64,000 nt of DNA from Erwinia sp. E602 (GTDB taxonomy: Bacteria; Pseudomonadota; Gammaproteobacteria; Enterobacterales; Enterobacteriaceae): contig NZ_CP046581.1 of NCBI RefSeq assembly GCF_018141005.1, positions 186,001 through 250,000 on the forward strand, read 5' to 3'. Position numbers and translations under genes: made by a program. The notes beneath the pieces were generated by a model. The model was not told the DNA's origin, did not search any database, and saw nothing but the letters and a program-made list of their open reading frames with translations. Shown here piece by piece: positions 1-8,449 of the stretch. The stretch's first letter is position 1; the number at the start of each line of letters is the position of its first letter.

Positions 1-729
1 CCGGGAGGTGCTGTGACCTGGGCCACGGCAGCGCTGCTGGTCATCGGTGCCGTGGCCGGTATTACGCTGGTCAGGATTGAGAAGCGTACGCCGGAACCGC
101 TGATCGCCTTCGGCCTGTTCCGCAACCGTCTGTTTCGCCGTGCCTGCCTGCTGTCGGTGCTGCTGGCGATATTTTACTGCGCCGCGTTTCTGCTGATGCC
201 CTTCAGGCTGCTGGAAATCTACCGGCTGAGCGATGCCCGTCTGGGCCTGATGTTGCTGCCGGTGACGCTGGTAATGGCGATCGTTTCGCCGCTGGCCGGG
301 CGTTACGGCGACCGCTTCGGGCCCTGGCCCGTCCTGACGCTGGGGTTCGTTATGCTGACCGCCTCGGCGCTGCTGCAAAGTCTTTTCACCGTCGGGCAAC
401 CGCTGGTGCTGACCATCGCGGCGTTTGCGCTGATGGGGGTGGGCTGGGGGGCGATCCTCGGGCCCTCGGTCGCCGCTGCGCTTGGTGCCATGCCGTCAGC
501 GTTTCATGCACAGGGCATCGGGCTGTCGTGGACGCTGCATAACCTGGGTGGGGTAGTGGGGCTGTCGGTGGCGACGCAGATCTATCGGGCCGGGGGGCAA
601 GGGGCAGGATACCGGTGGGTGATGTGGCTGCTGGCGGCGCTGGCGCTGGCGGGCGCGCTGACGGCGCTGAGCTCGGCTCGCCGCGTCCGGGCAGAGAGAA
701 CGGACGCGGCAGGCCAGGGCACAGGTTAG
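1..729 (+). CDS. MFS drug transporter (DHA2-like), C-terminal part
   Basis: The reading frame is open to the left edge, so the gene starts outside the window; about 242 C-terminal residues are present. The protein is a run of hydrophobic helices with a short GRYGDRFG loop, the cytoplasmic signature typical of major facilitator proteins, and looks like the second half of a 14-helix DHA2-type exporter that uses the proton gradient to expel small toxic compounds across the inner membrane. The tail is basic and polar. It converges on msrA and the two genes overlap by 4 nt at their stop codons. Substrate cannot be told. The family call is firm, the subfamily is an inference from helix count and length. 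Confidence 0.75.
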   Translation, partial: PGGAVTWATAALLVIGAVAGITLVRIEKRTPEPLIAFGLFRNRLFRRACLLSVLLAIFYCAAFLLMPFRLLEIYRLSDARLGLMLLPVTLVMAIVSPLAGRYGDRFGPWPVLTLGFVMLTASALLQSLFTVGQPLVLTIAAFALMGVGWGAILGPSVAAALGAMPSAFHAQGIGLSWTLHNLGGVVGLSVATQIYRAGGQGAGYRWVMWLLAALALAGALTALSSARRVRAERTDAAGQGTG

Positions 730-1262
730 CCGTCGATGGTCCTGGCGGCAAAACGCTTGCGCAGTTTCTGCAGCTTCGGCGGGATCACCGCCAGGCAGTA
801 ACGATTCTCCTGGCCTTCGCCGGCCCAGTAGTTCTGATGATAATCTTCCGCCGGGTACCAGGTCGCATCCGGCTCGACGGTGGTCACCACCGGATCCTGG
901 TGGACGGCCTGCGCGCGGGCGATCGCCGCCTTAGCCTCTGACGCCTGTGCCGGCGTGGCCGGGAACAGCGCAGAACGGTACTGGGTGCCGACGTCGTTGC
1001 CCTGACGGTTCAGCTGGGTCGGATCGTGAGTGGCAAAGCTGATATCCAGCAGGTCGCCATAGCTAATCACGCCGGGGTCAAAGCCAATGCGGATAGCTTC
1101 AGCGTGGCCGGTATCGCCGCCGCACACCTCACGATAGGTGGGGTTGGCCGTATGGCCGCCGATGTAGCCGCTTTCAATGGATTCAACGCCGTTAATCTGC
1201 TTAAACACCGCTTCCGTACACCAGAAACAGCCGCCGGCAATCGTTGCGTATTCTGTCGCCAT
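726..1262 (-). CDS. msrA: Peptide-methionine (S)-S-oxide reductase MsrA
   Basis: Reduces methionine-S-sulfoxide in proteins and free methionine, using thioredoxin. The N-terminal motif GCFWCTEAVF carries the catalytic cysteine of the family, followed by GYIGG and the conserved GHAEAIRIGFDP segment; 178 residues is close to the short MsrA form. It is monocistronic here and convergent with the MFS gene. A stray GATC-containing leader of about 240 nt separates it from the divergent yxe-like operon. No recycling cysteine pair is evident at the extreme C terminus (sequence ends FAARTIDG), so recycling may use a different cysteine or thioredoxin directly; that last point is inference. Confidence 0.95.
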   Translation of the reverse strand: MATEYATIAGGCFWCTEAVFKQINGVESIESGYIGGHTANPTYREVCGGDTGHAEAIRIGFDPGVISYGDLLDISFATHDPTQLNRQGNDVGTQYRSALFPATPAQASEAKAAIARAQAVHQDPVVTTVEPDATWYPAEDYHQNYWAGEGQENRYCLAVIPPKLQKLRKRFAARTIDG

Positions 1263-1504
1263 CGTTGATCACTCCTGTCAAAACGTCTTTGTGGTCGTGC
1301 CTGATATGGGAACAGCGTCAGCCATTTACAAGGCGTGGTCAACCGGAAACAACGGGAATTTATAAAACGGGGGCGCTTAGATTATTTTGCTATGAGCTAT
1401 AACCGTTGGTTATTGGCTGTCCGGCAGTGAAGGAAACAGAATGGTGATAATTTATAATCTTTTGATTTATGTCAATACCTTGTTAATAAAGGTGCTTTCC
1501 AGTT

Positions 1505-2818
1505 ATGTCGCTTACCGCACAACTTGCCGAACTCCTGCATACCCGCCAGCCTGGAGAACAGGAGCGCCACCACGCCCGCGACGGCGTTACCGATCTGCTG
1601 GCCAGCATGGTGCCGGTGCTGTACGGCAGCGTGCATGACAGCGGGCTGGAACCGGTGATCCACGTCTATCCCTCTCAGCACTCCACGGAGAACCTTGCGC
1701 TGCAGTTTGGCTATCTCAGCCACGCGCTGGATTTTGACGATTACCACGCAACGTTCCGCGGCCATCCTACCACGGTGGTGCTCTCCGCGCTGATGGCCCT
1801 GAGCCATAAAGCGCCCGCGGTGGGCGTACAGGCGTTCCTTGACGCCTATATCGTCGGCGTTGAGCTGGCCGGCCGGCTGGGCAAAGCGATCGGCACCCGC
1901 CACTACAGCGCGGGCTTCCACAGCACCGCCACGCTGGGTACCGTCGCCGCGACAGGTGCCGCCTGTCGTTTGCTGAACCTTACCCTCAGCCAGACGCAGA
2001 TTGCCCTCGGGCTGGCCGCCACCCAGGCCTCCGGCCTGCGCAGCCAGTTTGGCTCCGCGGCCAAGCCGTTGCACGCCGGGCTGGCCGCGCGCAGCGCCGT
2101 CGGCAGCGCGCTGCTGGCCCAGGCGGGCTTTGCCGGCCAGGCCGATGGCGTGGTCGAAAGCTTTCTGCAGGCGCTGGGCTTTGGTGCCGAACAGCCGCAG
2201 CAGCTGCTGGAAGGCTGGGGCGCACCCTGGCGCATCGTCTCGCCCGGACTGGAGTTCAAACGTTACCCGACCTGTGGCGGCACGCACAGCGCCGCCGAGG
2301 CCGCGTTTGCGCTGCGGGATCAACTGCTGACCGCCGACGGGCCGGATATCGGCGCGATCGACCGTATCGAGGTCAGCTTCCCGCCCGGAGCCGATACCGC
2401 ACCGAACATCATCACGCCGCGCAACGGCGTTGAGGCGCGCTTCAGCCTGGAGTACGTGATCGCCGACGCGCTGATCAACGGCAGCGTGGCGCTGGAAAAT
2501 TACACCGAACAGCCGGTTAAACCGCATATTGCCGCGCTGGCCGCGCGCGTCAGCCGCCATCCCGACCGCACCGCGCCGGCGGACGAACTGGATCCCGATC
2601 TGCGCTTCCACCGCGTCACGCTGCTGCTGCGCAACGGCCAGCGGCTGAGCCACTGCGTCACCCGCCGCGAAACAGCCGCGCTGCCCACCGACGTACAGGC
2701 AAAGCTGCACACCCAGCTTCGCGCACTGCCCGCCTCGCTGGCGGAACGCATCTTCGAAGACGCCCGCCTCGCCGACGACGCGGCGCTGCAGCGCCTTATT
2801 TCACTGCTTAGCAAATAA
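1505..2818 (+). CDS. MmgE/PrpD family protein, YxeQ-like
   Basis: A 437-residue member of the MmgE/PrpD family, whose characterised members are 2-methylcitrate dehydratase, cis-aconitate decarboxylase and iminodisuccinate epimerase. Visible family features are LDFDDYHATFRGHPTTVVLSAL near residue 75-95, the FHSTATLGTVAATGAAC segment near 140 and KRYPTCGGTHSAAEA near 250. It opens a five-gene rightward operon with an NtaA-type monooxygenase and an amino acid ABC transporter. The same gene set is found in the Bacillus subtilis yxe operon for S-(2-succino)cysteine, where YxeQ is the MmgE/PrpD member. Aminopolycarboxylate degradation (iminodisuccinate epimerase) is the main alternative. A possible TATAAT box lies at 1453-1458 without a good -35, suggesting activator control. 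Confidence 0.8.
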   Translation: MSLTAQLAELLHTRQPGEQERHHARDGVTDLLASMVPVLYGSVHDSGLEPVIHVYPSQHSTENLALQFGYLSHALDFDDYHATFRGHPTTVVLSALMALSHKAPAVGVQAFLDAYIVGVELAGRLGKAIGTRHYSAGFHSTATLGTVAATGAACRLLNLTLSQTQIALGLAATQASGLRSQFGSAAKPLHAGLAARSAVGSALLAQAGFAGQADGVVESFLQALGFGAEQPQQLLEGWGAPWRIVSPGLEFKRYPTCGGTHSAAEAAFALRDQLLTADGPDIGAIDRIEVSFPPGADTAPNIITPRNGVEARFSLEYVIADALINGSVALENYTEQPVKPHIAALAARVSRHPDRTAPADELDPDLRFHRVTLLLRNGQRLSHCVTRRETAALPTDVQAKLHTQLRALPASLAERIFEDARLADDAALQRLISLLSK

Positions 2819-2833
2819 TTAAAAGGATCTCCC

Positions 2834-4183
2834 ATGTCTGTGCAAAAACCAGCACCCCGCCAGCTGCGTCTTGGCCTGTTTGTTCAGGCGCTCGGCCACC
2901 ACGTTGGCGGCTGGCGCGCGGAAGGTGCGCAAGGCTCGCCGACCGACGTTGACTGGTTTACCTGGATCGCCAGAAAGGGCGAAGAGGGTAAATTCGATAT
3001 GTTCTTCGTCGGCGATGCGCTGGCCACCAGCGTGCACCGTCTGCCGTCCACCATGTCCCGCCTGGAGCCGCTGACCCTGCTGTCGGCGCTGGCGGTGCAG
3101 ACCCGCCATATCGGCCTGGCGGCGACCGCGTCCACCACCTTCGACCAGCCGTTCCACCTGGCGCGCGCGCTGTCGTCGGTCGATCATATCAGCCGTGGCC
3201 GCGGTGCCTGGAACGTGGTGACCTCGTTCTCCACCGACGCCGCGCGCAACTTCAGCCGCGCCGACCTGCCGAATCACGCCGAGCGCTATGATATGGCGCG
3301 TGAGTTCCTCGACGTCACCTTCAAGCTGTGGAACGGCTGGGAAGAGGGCGCTATCGTGCGTGAAAAAGCCACCGGCCGTTACTCCGACGAAGAGAAGATC
3401 CACGCGGCTAACCACACCGGGAAGTACTTCCAGGTGCAGGGCCCGCTGAATATTGCCCGTTCGCCGCAGGGCCGCCCGGTGATTATCGAAGCCGGCTCTT
3501 CCCCTGCCGGGCAGAAGCTGGCCGCAGAGACGGCGGAAGTGGTGTTTACCGCCGCCGCCTCGCTGGAAGAGGGCCAGGCCTTCTACCGCAGCCAGAAGCA
3601 GTTCGTGCGTGACGCCGGCCGCCACCCGGACCATCTGCTGATCCTGCCGGGCGTGATGCCGATCGTTGGCCGCACGCGGGAAGAGGCGCAGGAAACCTGG
3701 AACCAGCTCAATGAACTGGTGGATATCGATAACGGCATTGAGCAGCTCTCTGCCCGCTTTGGCGTCGATATGACCGCTTACCCGCTGGACGGTCCGGTGC
3801 CGGAAATCGGCGGCACCGAAGGCGGCCAGAGCCGCGTCAAGCTGTTAACCGACCTCGCCGCCCGTGAAAACCTGACCCTGCGTCAGCTGGCGGCCGTTGC
3901 GGCCGGTTCCCGCGGTCACCGGGTGATCGTCGGCACCGCGTCTGACATCGCCGATGACTTCCAGCAGTGGCTGGAGCAGGAAGGCGCAGATGGCTTCAAC
4001 ATCATGCCTGCCGTGCTGCCAAACCAGCTGGAGCTGTTTGTCGAGCTGGTGGTACCTGAGCTGCAGCGCCGCGGCCTTTTCCGCACCGAATACCAGTACG
4101 CGACCCTGCGTGAGAACCTCGGCCTGCCGTCCGTGGAAACCAATTTTGCCGCCGTGCCCGCACTGGCGACTGAGAAGGAATAA
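2834..4183 (+). CDS. FMN-dependent monooxygenase, NtaA/SnaA/DszA family (YxeK-like)
   Basis: A 449-residue bacterial-luciferase-fold monooxygenase that uses reduced FMN supplied by a separate reductase. It has the family start LRLGLFVQALGHHVGGWR, the SRGRGAWNVVTSF segment near residue 120, and GKYFQVQGPLNIARSPQGRPVIIEAGSS-type sequence in the middle, which is diagnostic of the NtaA/SnaA/DszA group. It lies 15 nt after the MmgE/PrpD gene (ribosome site AAAAGGA) and 3 nt before a solute-binding protein gene. In Bacillus, YxeK cleaves the C-S bond of N-acetyl-S-(2-succino)cysteine; that substrate is inferred here from operon content, with aminopolycarboxylates or other thioethers as alternatives. 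Confidence 0.85.
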   Translation: MSVQKPAPRQLRLGLFVQALGHHVGGWRAEGAQGSPTDVDWFTWIARKGEEGKFDMFFVGDALATSVHRLPSTMSRLEPLTLLSALAVQTRHIGLAATASTTFDQPFHLARALSSVDHISRGRGAWNVVTSFSTDAARNFSRADLPNHAERYDMAREFLDVTFKLWNGWEEGAIVREKATGRYSDEEKIHAANHTGKYFQVQGPLNIARSPQGRPVIIEAGSSPAGQKLAAETAEVVFTAAASLEEGQAFYRSQKQFVRDAGRHPDHLLILPGVMPIVGRTREEAQETWNQLNELVDIDNGIEQLSARFGVDMTAYPLDGPVPEIGGTEGGQSRVKLLTDLAARENLTLRQLAAVAAGSRGHRVIVGTASDIADDFQQWLEQEGADGFNIMPAVLPNQLELFVELVVPELQRRGLFRTEYQYATLRENLGLPSVETNFAAVPALATEKE

Positions 4184-4186
4184 GCA

Positions 4187-5083
4187 ATGAAATATCAAGC
4201 CCTGACCGTTGCCGTACTGGCACTGATCCCGGTGACCTCCGCGCTTGCCGCAGACCAGGACGTGGCCTTCAGCAGCAGCGTTAAGCCCAAAGCGGATGCA
4301 GCCCTGCACGCCACGCTGCCTGCGGATATCCTTAAAAAAGGCTATATCGTGGCGGGGACTAACCCGAACACGCCGCCGACCACCTTCTATCAGGCGGATA
4401 ATAAAACGCTGGCGGGCCGTGAAATTGATATCGTCAGCGCGGTGGCCGATCGTCTGGGTATTCCGGTGCGCTGGCGCGATACCGGCGGCTTTGACAATAT
4501 TATTCCGGGCCTGAAGTCCGGCCGCTATGACGTGGCGGCTTCCAACATTGACGCCAACAAGAAACGCCTGCAGCAGGTCGATTTTGTCGGCTACTACAAT
4601 GCCTCAAAACTGGCGCTGGTTTCACGCAAGGACGCCGGCCTCGGGCCGTTTAACACCTTCACTGAACTCTGTGGTCAGACCGTGGGCGCGGGTGCCGGCA
4701 CCTCTCAGGTGACCCGCCTGCAGCAGGCCAGCGACGCCTGCGTCGCTGACGGGAAAGCGGCGATTAACATCCCGATCTTCCCTGACCGCCCGGCGGGCGT
4801 GCAGGCTGTGATCAGCGGCCGCGTGCCGATGTTCTTTGGCCCGTACGAAGGCCTGCGCTACCAGGCCAGCCAGGTGAAAGCGCTGGCGCTGGCCGGTGAG
4901 ATCACCATTGAAGACACCATCGTCTCGATTGCCCTGCCGAAAGGCTCACCGCTGGAAAAACCAGTTCAGGCGGCGCTGAATTCGCTGATTAAGGACGGCA
5001 CTTATCAGCAGATCCTCGACAAGTGGGAAATCGGCTTTGGCGCGGTGAAATCCGCCGGTCTTAACGAAGAGATTGCTAAATGA
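4187..5083 (+). CDS. Amino acid ABC transporter, periplasmic binding protein (YxeM-like)
   Basis: 298 residues with a clear Sec signal peptide (MKYQALTVAVLALIPVTSALA, cut before ADQD) and no lipobox, so a soluble periplasmic protein. The mature part is a type 3 solute-binding fold: KGYIVAGTNPNTPPTTFYQ, AGREIDIVSAVADRLGI and the FDNIIPGLKSGRYDVAASN motif typical of polar amino acid receptors. It is separated by 3 nt from the monooxygenase and overlaps the permease start as ATGA, so it is translationally coupled. With the next two genes it forms a complete importer that presumably delivers the monooxygenase substrate, a modified amino acid. Confidence 0.88.
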   Translation: MKYQALTVAVLALIPVTSALAADQDVAFSSSVKPKADAALHATLPADILKKGYIVAGTNPNTPPTTFYQADNKTLAGREIDIVSAVADRLGIPVRWRDTGGFDNIIPGLKSGRYDVAASNIDANKKRLQQVDFVGYYNASKLALVSRKDAGLGPFNTFTELCGQTVGAGAGTSQVTRLQQASDACVADGKAAINIPIFPDRPAGVQAVISGRVPMFFGPYEGLRYQASQVKALALAGEITIEDTIVSIALPKGSPLEKPVQAALNSLIKDGTYQQILDKWEIGFGAVKSAGLNEEIAK

Positions 5084-5985
5084 GTCTGCGGCCTGACGAC
5101 AACACCGCCGGGCTGCCGATCGTTGGACATCGTCACTACGGGCGCTGGTTCAGCGCCCTGATCGTGCTGCTGCTGGTGGCGCTGATGGCCTCGTCGGTGG
5201 TCAGCAACCCACGGTTTGAGTGGGACGTGGTGGCCGAGAACCTGACGGCGGATTCGATTCTCGCCGGGGTGGTGATGACCATCAGGCTGACGCTGATTTC
5301 GGTGCTGTTTGGCTTTGCCGGCGGCACGCTGCTGGCGCTGATGCGCCTGTCGGCGAACCCGGTGCTGGTCGGCGTCAGCTGGGCGTATACCTGGTTTTTC
5401 CGCGCGGTGCCGATGCTGGTGCAGCTGTTCCTGTGGTACAACATTGCCGCGCTGTATCCTAAGCTGTCGCTCAGCCTTCCCGGGCTGGGAGAAGTGTGGA
5501 GTGCCACCACCAATGAGATTATCAGCCCGTTCAGCGCGGCGGTGATAGCCCTGGTGATGCACCAGTCGGCCTATGCGGCAGAAATTATTCGTGCCGGTAT
5601 CCAGAGCGTGAACCCCGGCCAGCTGGAAGCGGCGAAGGCGCTGGGCTACCGCCCTGGGCAGATTTTCCGTCAGACCGTGCTGCCGCAGGCGATGCGCACT
5701 ATTCTGCCACCGGCGGGTAATGAGGTGATCGGACAGCTGAAAACCACCGCCGTGGTCTCGGTAATCGCGCTGCAGGACGTGCTCTACTCGGCGCAGATCA
5801 TCTATCAGCGTACCTATGAGGTGATCCCGCTGCTGCTGGTGGCCACCGCCTGGTATCTGCTGATGACCTCGGTGCTCTCGGTAGGGCAGTATTACGTGGA
5901 GCAGTGGTACAGCCGCGGCAACGCGCCCGCTAAGGCGCGCCGCTGGTTTAAACGTTCGCCGGGGACCCAGGAGGAACGTTTATGA
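5080..5985 (+). CDS. Amino acid ABC transporter permease (YxeN-like)
   Basis: 301 residues. After a polar N-terminal tail of about 35 residues it has a HisMQ-type permease domain. The EAA loop reads EAAKALGYRPGQIFRQTVLPQAMRTILPPAGNE, which is the coupling helix that docks on the ATPase. The usual N-terminal GTPLLVQ-like element appears here as RAVPMLVQLFLWYN. Start ATG overlaps the upstream TGA by 4 nt and the stop overlaps the next start by 4 nt, so SBP, permease and ATPase are tightly coupled. A single permease gene implies a homodimer in the membrane. Confidence 0.88.
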   Translation: MSLRPDDNTAGLPIVGHRHYGRWFSALIVLLLVALMASSVVSNPRFEWDVVAENLTADSILAGVVMTIRLTLISVLFGFAGGTLLALMRLSANPVLVGVSWAYTWFFRAVPMLVQLFLWYNIAALYPKLSLSLPGLGEVWSATTNEIISPFSAAVIALVMHQSAYAAEIIRAGIQSVNPGQLEAAKALGYRPGQIFRQTVLPQAMRTILPPAGNEVIGQLKTTAVVSVIALQDVLYSAQIIYQRTYEVIPLLLVATAWYLLMTSVLSVGQYYVEQWYSRGNAPAKARRWFKRSPGTQEERL

Positions 5986-6743
5986 GTCAGCCCATCCGTC
6001 TGCGCGGTATTCGCAAACAGTTTTCCGGTAAAACGGTGCTGCACGGCATCGATATGGACATTGCCGCCGGTTCGGTAACGGTGATCCTTGGGCCCTCCGG
6101 CTCGGGGAAATCCACCCTGCTGCGCTGTATCAATCATCTGGAAAAACTCGACGCGGGCACCATCCACGTCGGGGAGACGCTGATCGGCTATCGCCGCAAA
6201 GGTCAGCAGCTGGTCGAGCTGCCTGAACATCAGGTGGCCCTGCAGCGCCAGAGCATTGGCATGGTGTTCCAGCAGTTCAACCTGTTTCCGCACCGCACCG
6301 TGCTGCAGAACGTGATGGATGCGCCGCTGCGCATTCGTCGCCAGAAGCGGCCGCTGGTGGAGTCACGCGCGCTGAAACTGCTTGAGCAGGTCGGTCTGGC
6401 GCACCGCGCGATGGCCTGGCCGCGCGAGCTGTCCGGCGGCCAGCAGCAGCGGGTGGCGATTGCCCGCGCGCTGGCAATGGAGCCGGAGGTGATGCTGTTT
6501 GATGAGCCGACCTCGGCGCTGGATCCGGAACTGGTGGGCGAAGTGCTGCAGGTGATGAAGCAGCTGGCCCACTCCGGTATCACCATGGTGGTGGTCACCC
6601 ATGAGATCGGCTTTGCCCGCGAAGTGGCGGACAATATCGTCTTTATGGATGAGGGTAAAGTGGTGGAGAGCGGCAACGCCCGCACCCTGCTGGATGCCCC
6701 GCAGCATCCGCGCTTCCGCGAGTTTCTTGCCAGCGTGCTTTAA
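5982..6743 (+). CDS. Amino acid ABC transporter ATP-binding protein (YxeO-like)
   Basis: 253 residues. Walker A is GPSGSGKST near residue 38, the Q-loop is MVFQQFNLFPH, the signature is LSGGQQQRVAIARALAM and Walker B is VMLFDEPTSALDPE, with the switch histidine in VVTHEIGFAREVADN. This is the HisP/GlnQ class that serves polar amino acid importers. It is the last gene of the five-gene operon that starts at the MmgE/PrpD gene. The insert IGYRRKGQQLVELPEHQ between Walker A and the Q-loop is a common variation in this class. No T-rich terminator directly follows. Confidence 0.9.
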   Translation: MSQPIRLRGIRKQFSGKTVLHGIDMDIAAGSVTVILGPSGSGKSTLLRCINHLEKLDAGTIHVGETLIGYRRKGQQLVELPEHQVALQRQSIGMVFQQFNLFPHRTVLQNVMDAPLRIRRQKRPLVESRALKLLEQVGLAHRAMAWPRELSGGQQQRVAIARALAMEPEVMLFDEPTSALDPELVGEVLQVMKQLAHSGITMVVVTHEIGFAREVADNIVFMDEGKVVESGNARTLLDAPQHPRFREFLASVL

Positions 6744-7239
6744 CTTTCATCACACGGTCGCCAGGGAAGGCGGCCGTATCATCGCTGTGCATTTCTCCGA
6801 ACCCGCGCGCAGATAACATGCCGTCATTTTGAATACGAATTTGTACGCCAGCTAAATAGCCGTCGTTTTTCTTCTCGCCGTAACGTTAATTTTGTGAGCT
6901 GACGCCAAATAACGTCAATCACCTCTTATCTGTTCGTCCTGTTTCTGCTTTTATTCATTTTTTGTCGGCTGAATGCTAATTAAGGACAGAGGCAATAAAA
7001 TCCTCCGCGTTAATTACGTAATAAAATGGATTAATTACGATTATTTGATGATGGCTCAAATCTGACTTCGAATCATCGAGGGAAGAGTTTGATCATCCTA
7101 TTTTTTCTTATCAATTCTCTGGTTTTACCCTGCGTTGTTTCTCATTCTCATCGCCTGATGAGGGTGACGCACGCTTACGCCGGGATCCGACAGACGGCCT
7201 GTTACGCGTCTGAATAATAATTTACAGGGAGTGATAACA
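6744..7239. other. Intergenic region upstream of the porin gene
   Basis: About 495 nt without a credible gene. The left third is GC-rich; from about 6830 it is AT-rich and probably holds the promoter and a long leader of the porin gene. A 9-nt sequence TTAATTACG occurs twice (around 7009 and 7031) and could be a regulator site; a lone TGTGA half-site near 6893 is not followed by a matching half, so no CRP site is called. The porin ribosome site AGGGAG is at 7226-7231. Confidence 0.5.
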
Positions 7240-8376
7240 ATGCGTGGAATTAAACTTTGCTCCGGTATATCAGCACTGTCCTTAATTTTTTCTGCAGGAG
7301 CACGTGCTGAAATTACCGTTTTAGATAAAAACCCAAACAGTAATCTGCTGCTGGCCCCCCTCAGCCTGACCGTTGGCGGCAGCATCCGCCCGGAATGGAT
7401 CTCTAACGCGGGGCCGGAGCCCGGGTATTATCGCCGCGGGCACGACGGGGGGACGCGTTTTCGTTTTGGCGGCGACTACGCGCTGACCCCACAGACCTCG
7501 GCGATCGTTCACTATGAGTGGGGGGTGGATCTTCCCCATGTGCTAAGCTGGGGCGGTCACTACGATGAGAGCAGCAAGCGAGAATGGCAGCGTAAATTCT
7601 ACGGCGGCTTTAAGGATGAACGCTTCGGTACGCTGACCTACGGCCACCAGTTTGGCATTTACTACTCGGTGGTGGGGATGAAGAGTGATATGTGGGACAA
7701 CGACGGCCTGGCGGGCGGCACCGCTAACGGCATCAGCGGCGACTACGATGGTGCCAACCGCCCCAAACGCAGCTTTATGTACACCAATACCTTTGGGCCG
7801 GTAAAACTTTATGCCAATTACCTGCTGCCTGAGGACGGTTTGCATATGGCGGACGGTAACACCTACCGGCGACGTCGCGGCGGCGGTTTTGGCTTTGATT
7901 ACAGCGCCACGAAAACGCTGATGCTCAGTGCGGCTTACAGCTATACGGATGCCGTGATGGAAGACAGGGCGCGTTCGCAGAAGAAAAGCTACCGGCAGCA
8001 GCTCTCCGGCCTTGCGGCCACCTGGCAGCCGGATAACTGGTACATTGTGGGTACCGCCAGCTACTACAAAGATTTTGTGCCGGATACGCGTGGCAAAAAC
8101 CTCTCACACTACTTTGCCGGTTCAGGCTACGGGCTGGAGGGCTATGTCGGCTATACCTTTAGGCTGGGTAAACCCTTCCTGAACAGCATTCAACCCTACG
8201 TGGCTGAAGACAGCCTGCAGCTGCGCAGCTCAAACCCGTACCACGCAACCCATACCTATCTCGGAACCAACATTGACTTTGGTCACGGTGTCTCGGTGAC
8301 GCTGGAACAGACGCTCTCGGCGCGTGGCAGTAAAGAGCCCAACTCAACCTGGATGACGTGGTATTACAACTTCTGA
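7240..8376 (+). CDS. Outer membrane porin
   Basis: 378 residues. I take ATG at 7240 as the start, since AGGGAG sits 8 nt upstream, giving signal peptide MRGIKLCSGISALSLIFSAGARA. The mature chain alternates aromatic and polar residues in short strands, contains the porin-like RKFYGGFKDERFGTLTYGHQFG segment (the plug-loop approach) and ends in WMTWYYNF with a terminal phenylalanine, the recognition signal for outer membrane insertion. This is a general Gram-negative trimeric porin type, not closely OmpC/OmpF-like. It lies between the yxe-like operon and the oxidase cluster and may feed either, but there is no direct evidence for a specific substrate. Confidence 0.8.
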   Translation: MRGIKLCSGISALSLIFSAGARAEITVLDKNPNSNLLLAPLSLTVGGSIRPEWISNAGPEPGYYRRGHDGGTRFRFGGDYALTPQTSAIVHYEWGVDLPHVLSWGGHYDESSKREWQRKFYGGFKDERFGTLTYGHQFGIYYSVVGMKSDMWDNDGLAGGTANGISGDYDGANRPKRSFMYTNTFGPVKLYANYLLPEDGLHMADGNTYRRRRGGGFGFDYSATKTLMLSAAYSYTDAVMEDRARSQKKSYRQQLSGLAATWQPDNWYIVGTASYYKDFVPDTRGKNLSHYFAGSGYGLEGYVGYTFRLGKPFLNSIQPYVAEDSLQLRSSNPYHATHTYLGTNIDFGHGVSVTLEQTLSARGSKEPNSTWMTWYYNF

Positions 8377-8449
8377 CGGAATGGCGTGCGGCTTCAGTCC
8401 GCTGACCTGAGGCAGGGGGCCGGGTAAACCCCGGCTCCCCGCCTTCAGC

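Noticed and set aside
1472..2710. Minus-strand ORF of 412 codons opposite the MmgE/PrpD gene
   Set aside because: It is an antisense shadow in GC-rich DNA: rich in Arg, Gln, Gly and Ala, no motif, while the plus-strand frame has clear family sequence and a sensible operon position.
6885..6915. Possible CRP site (TGTGA) upstream of the porin gene
   Set aside because: Only one half-site is present; the partner half does not match TCACA.
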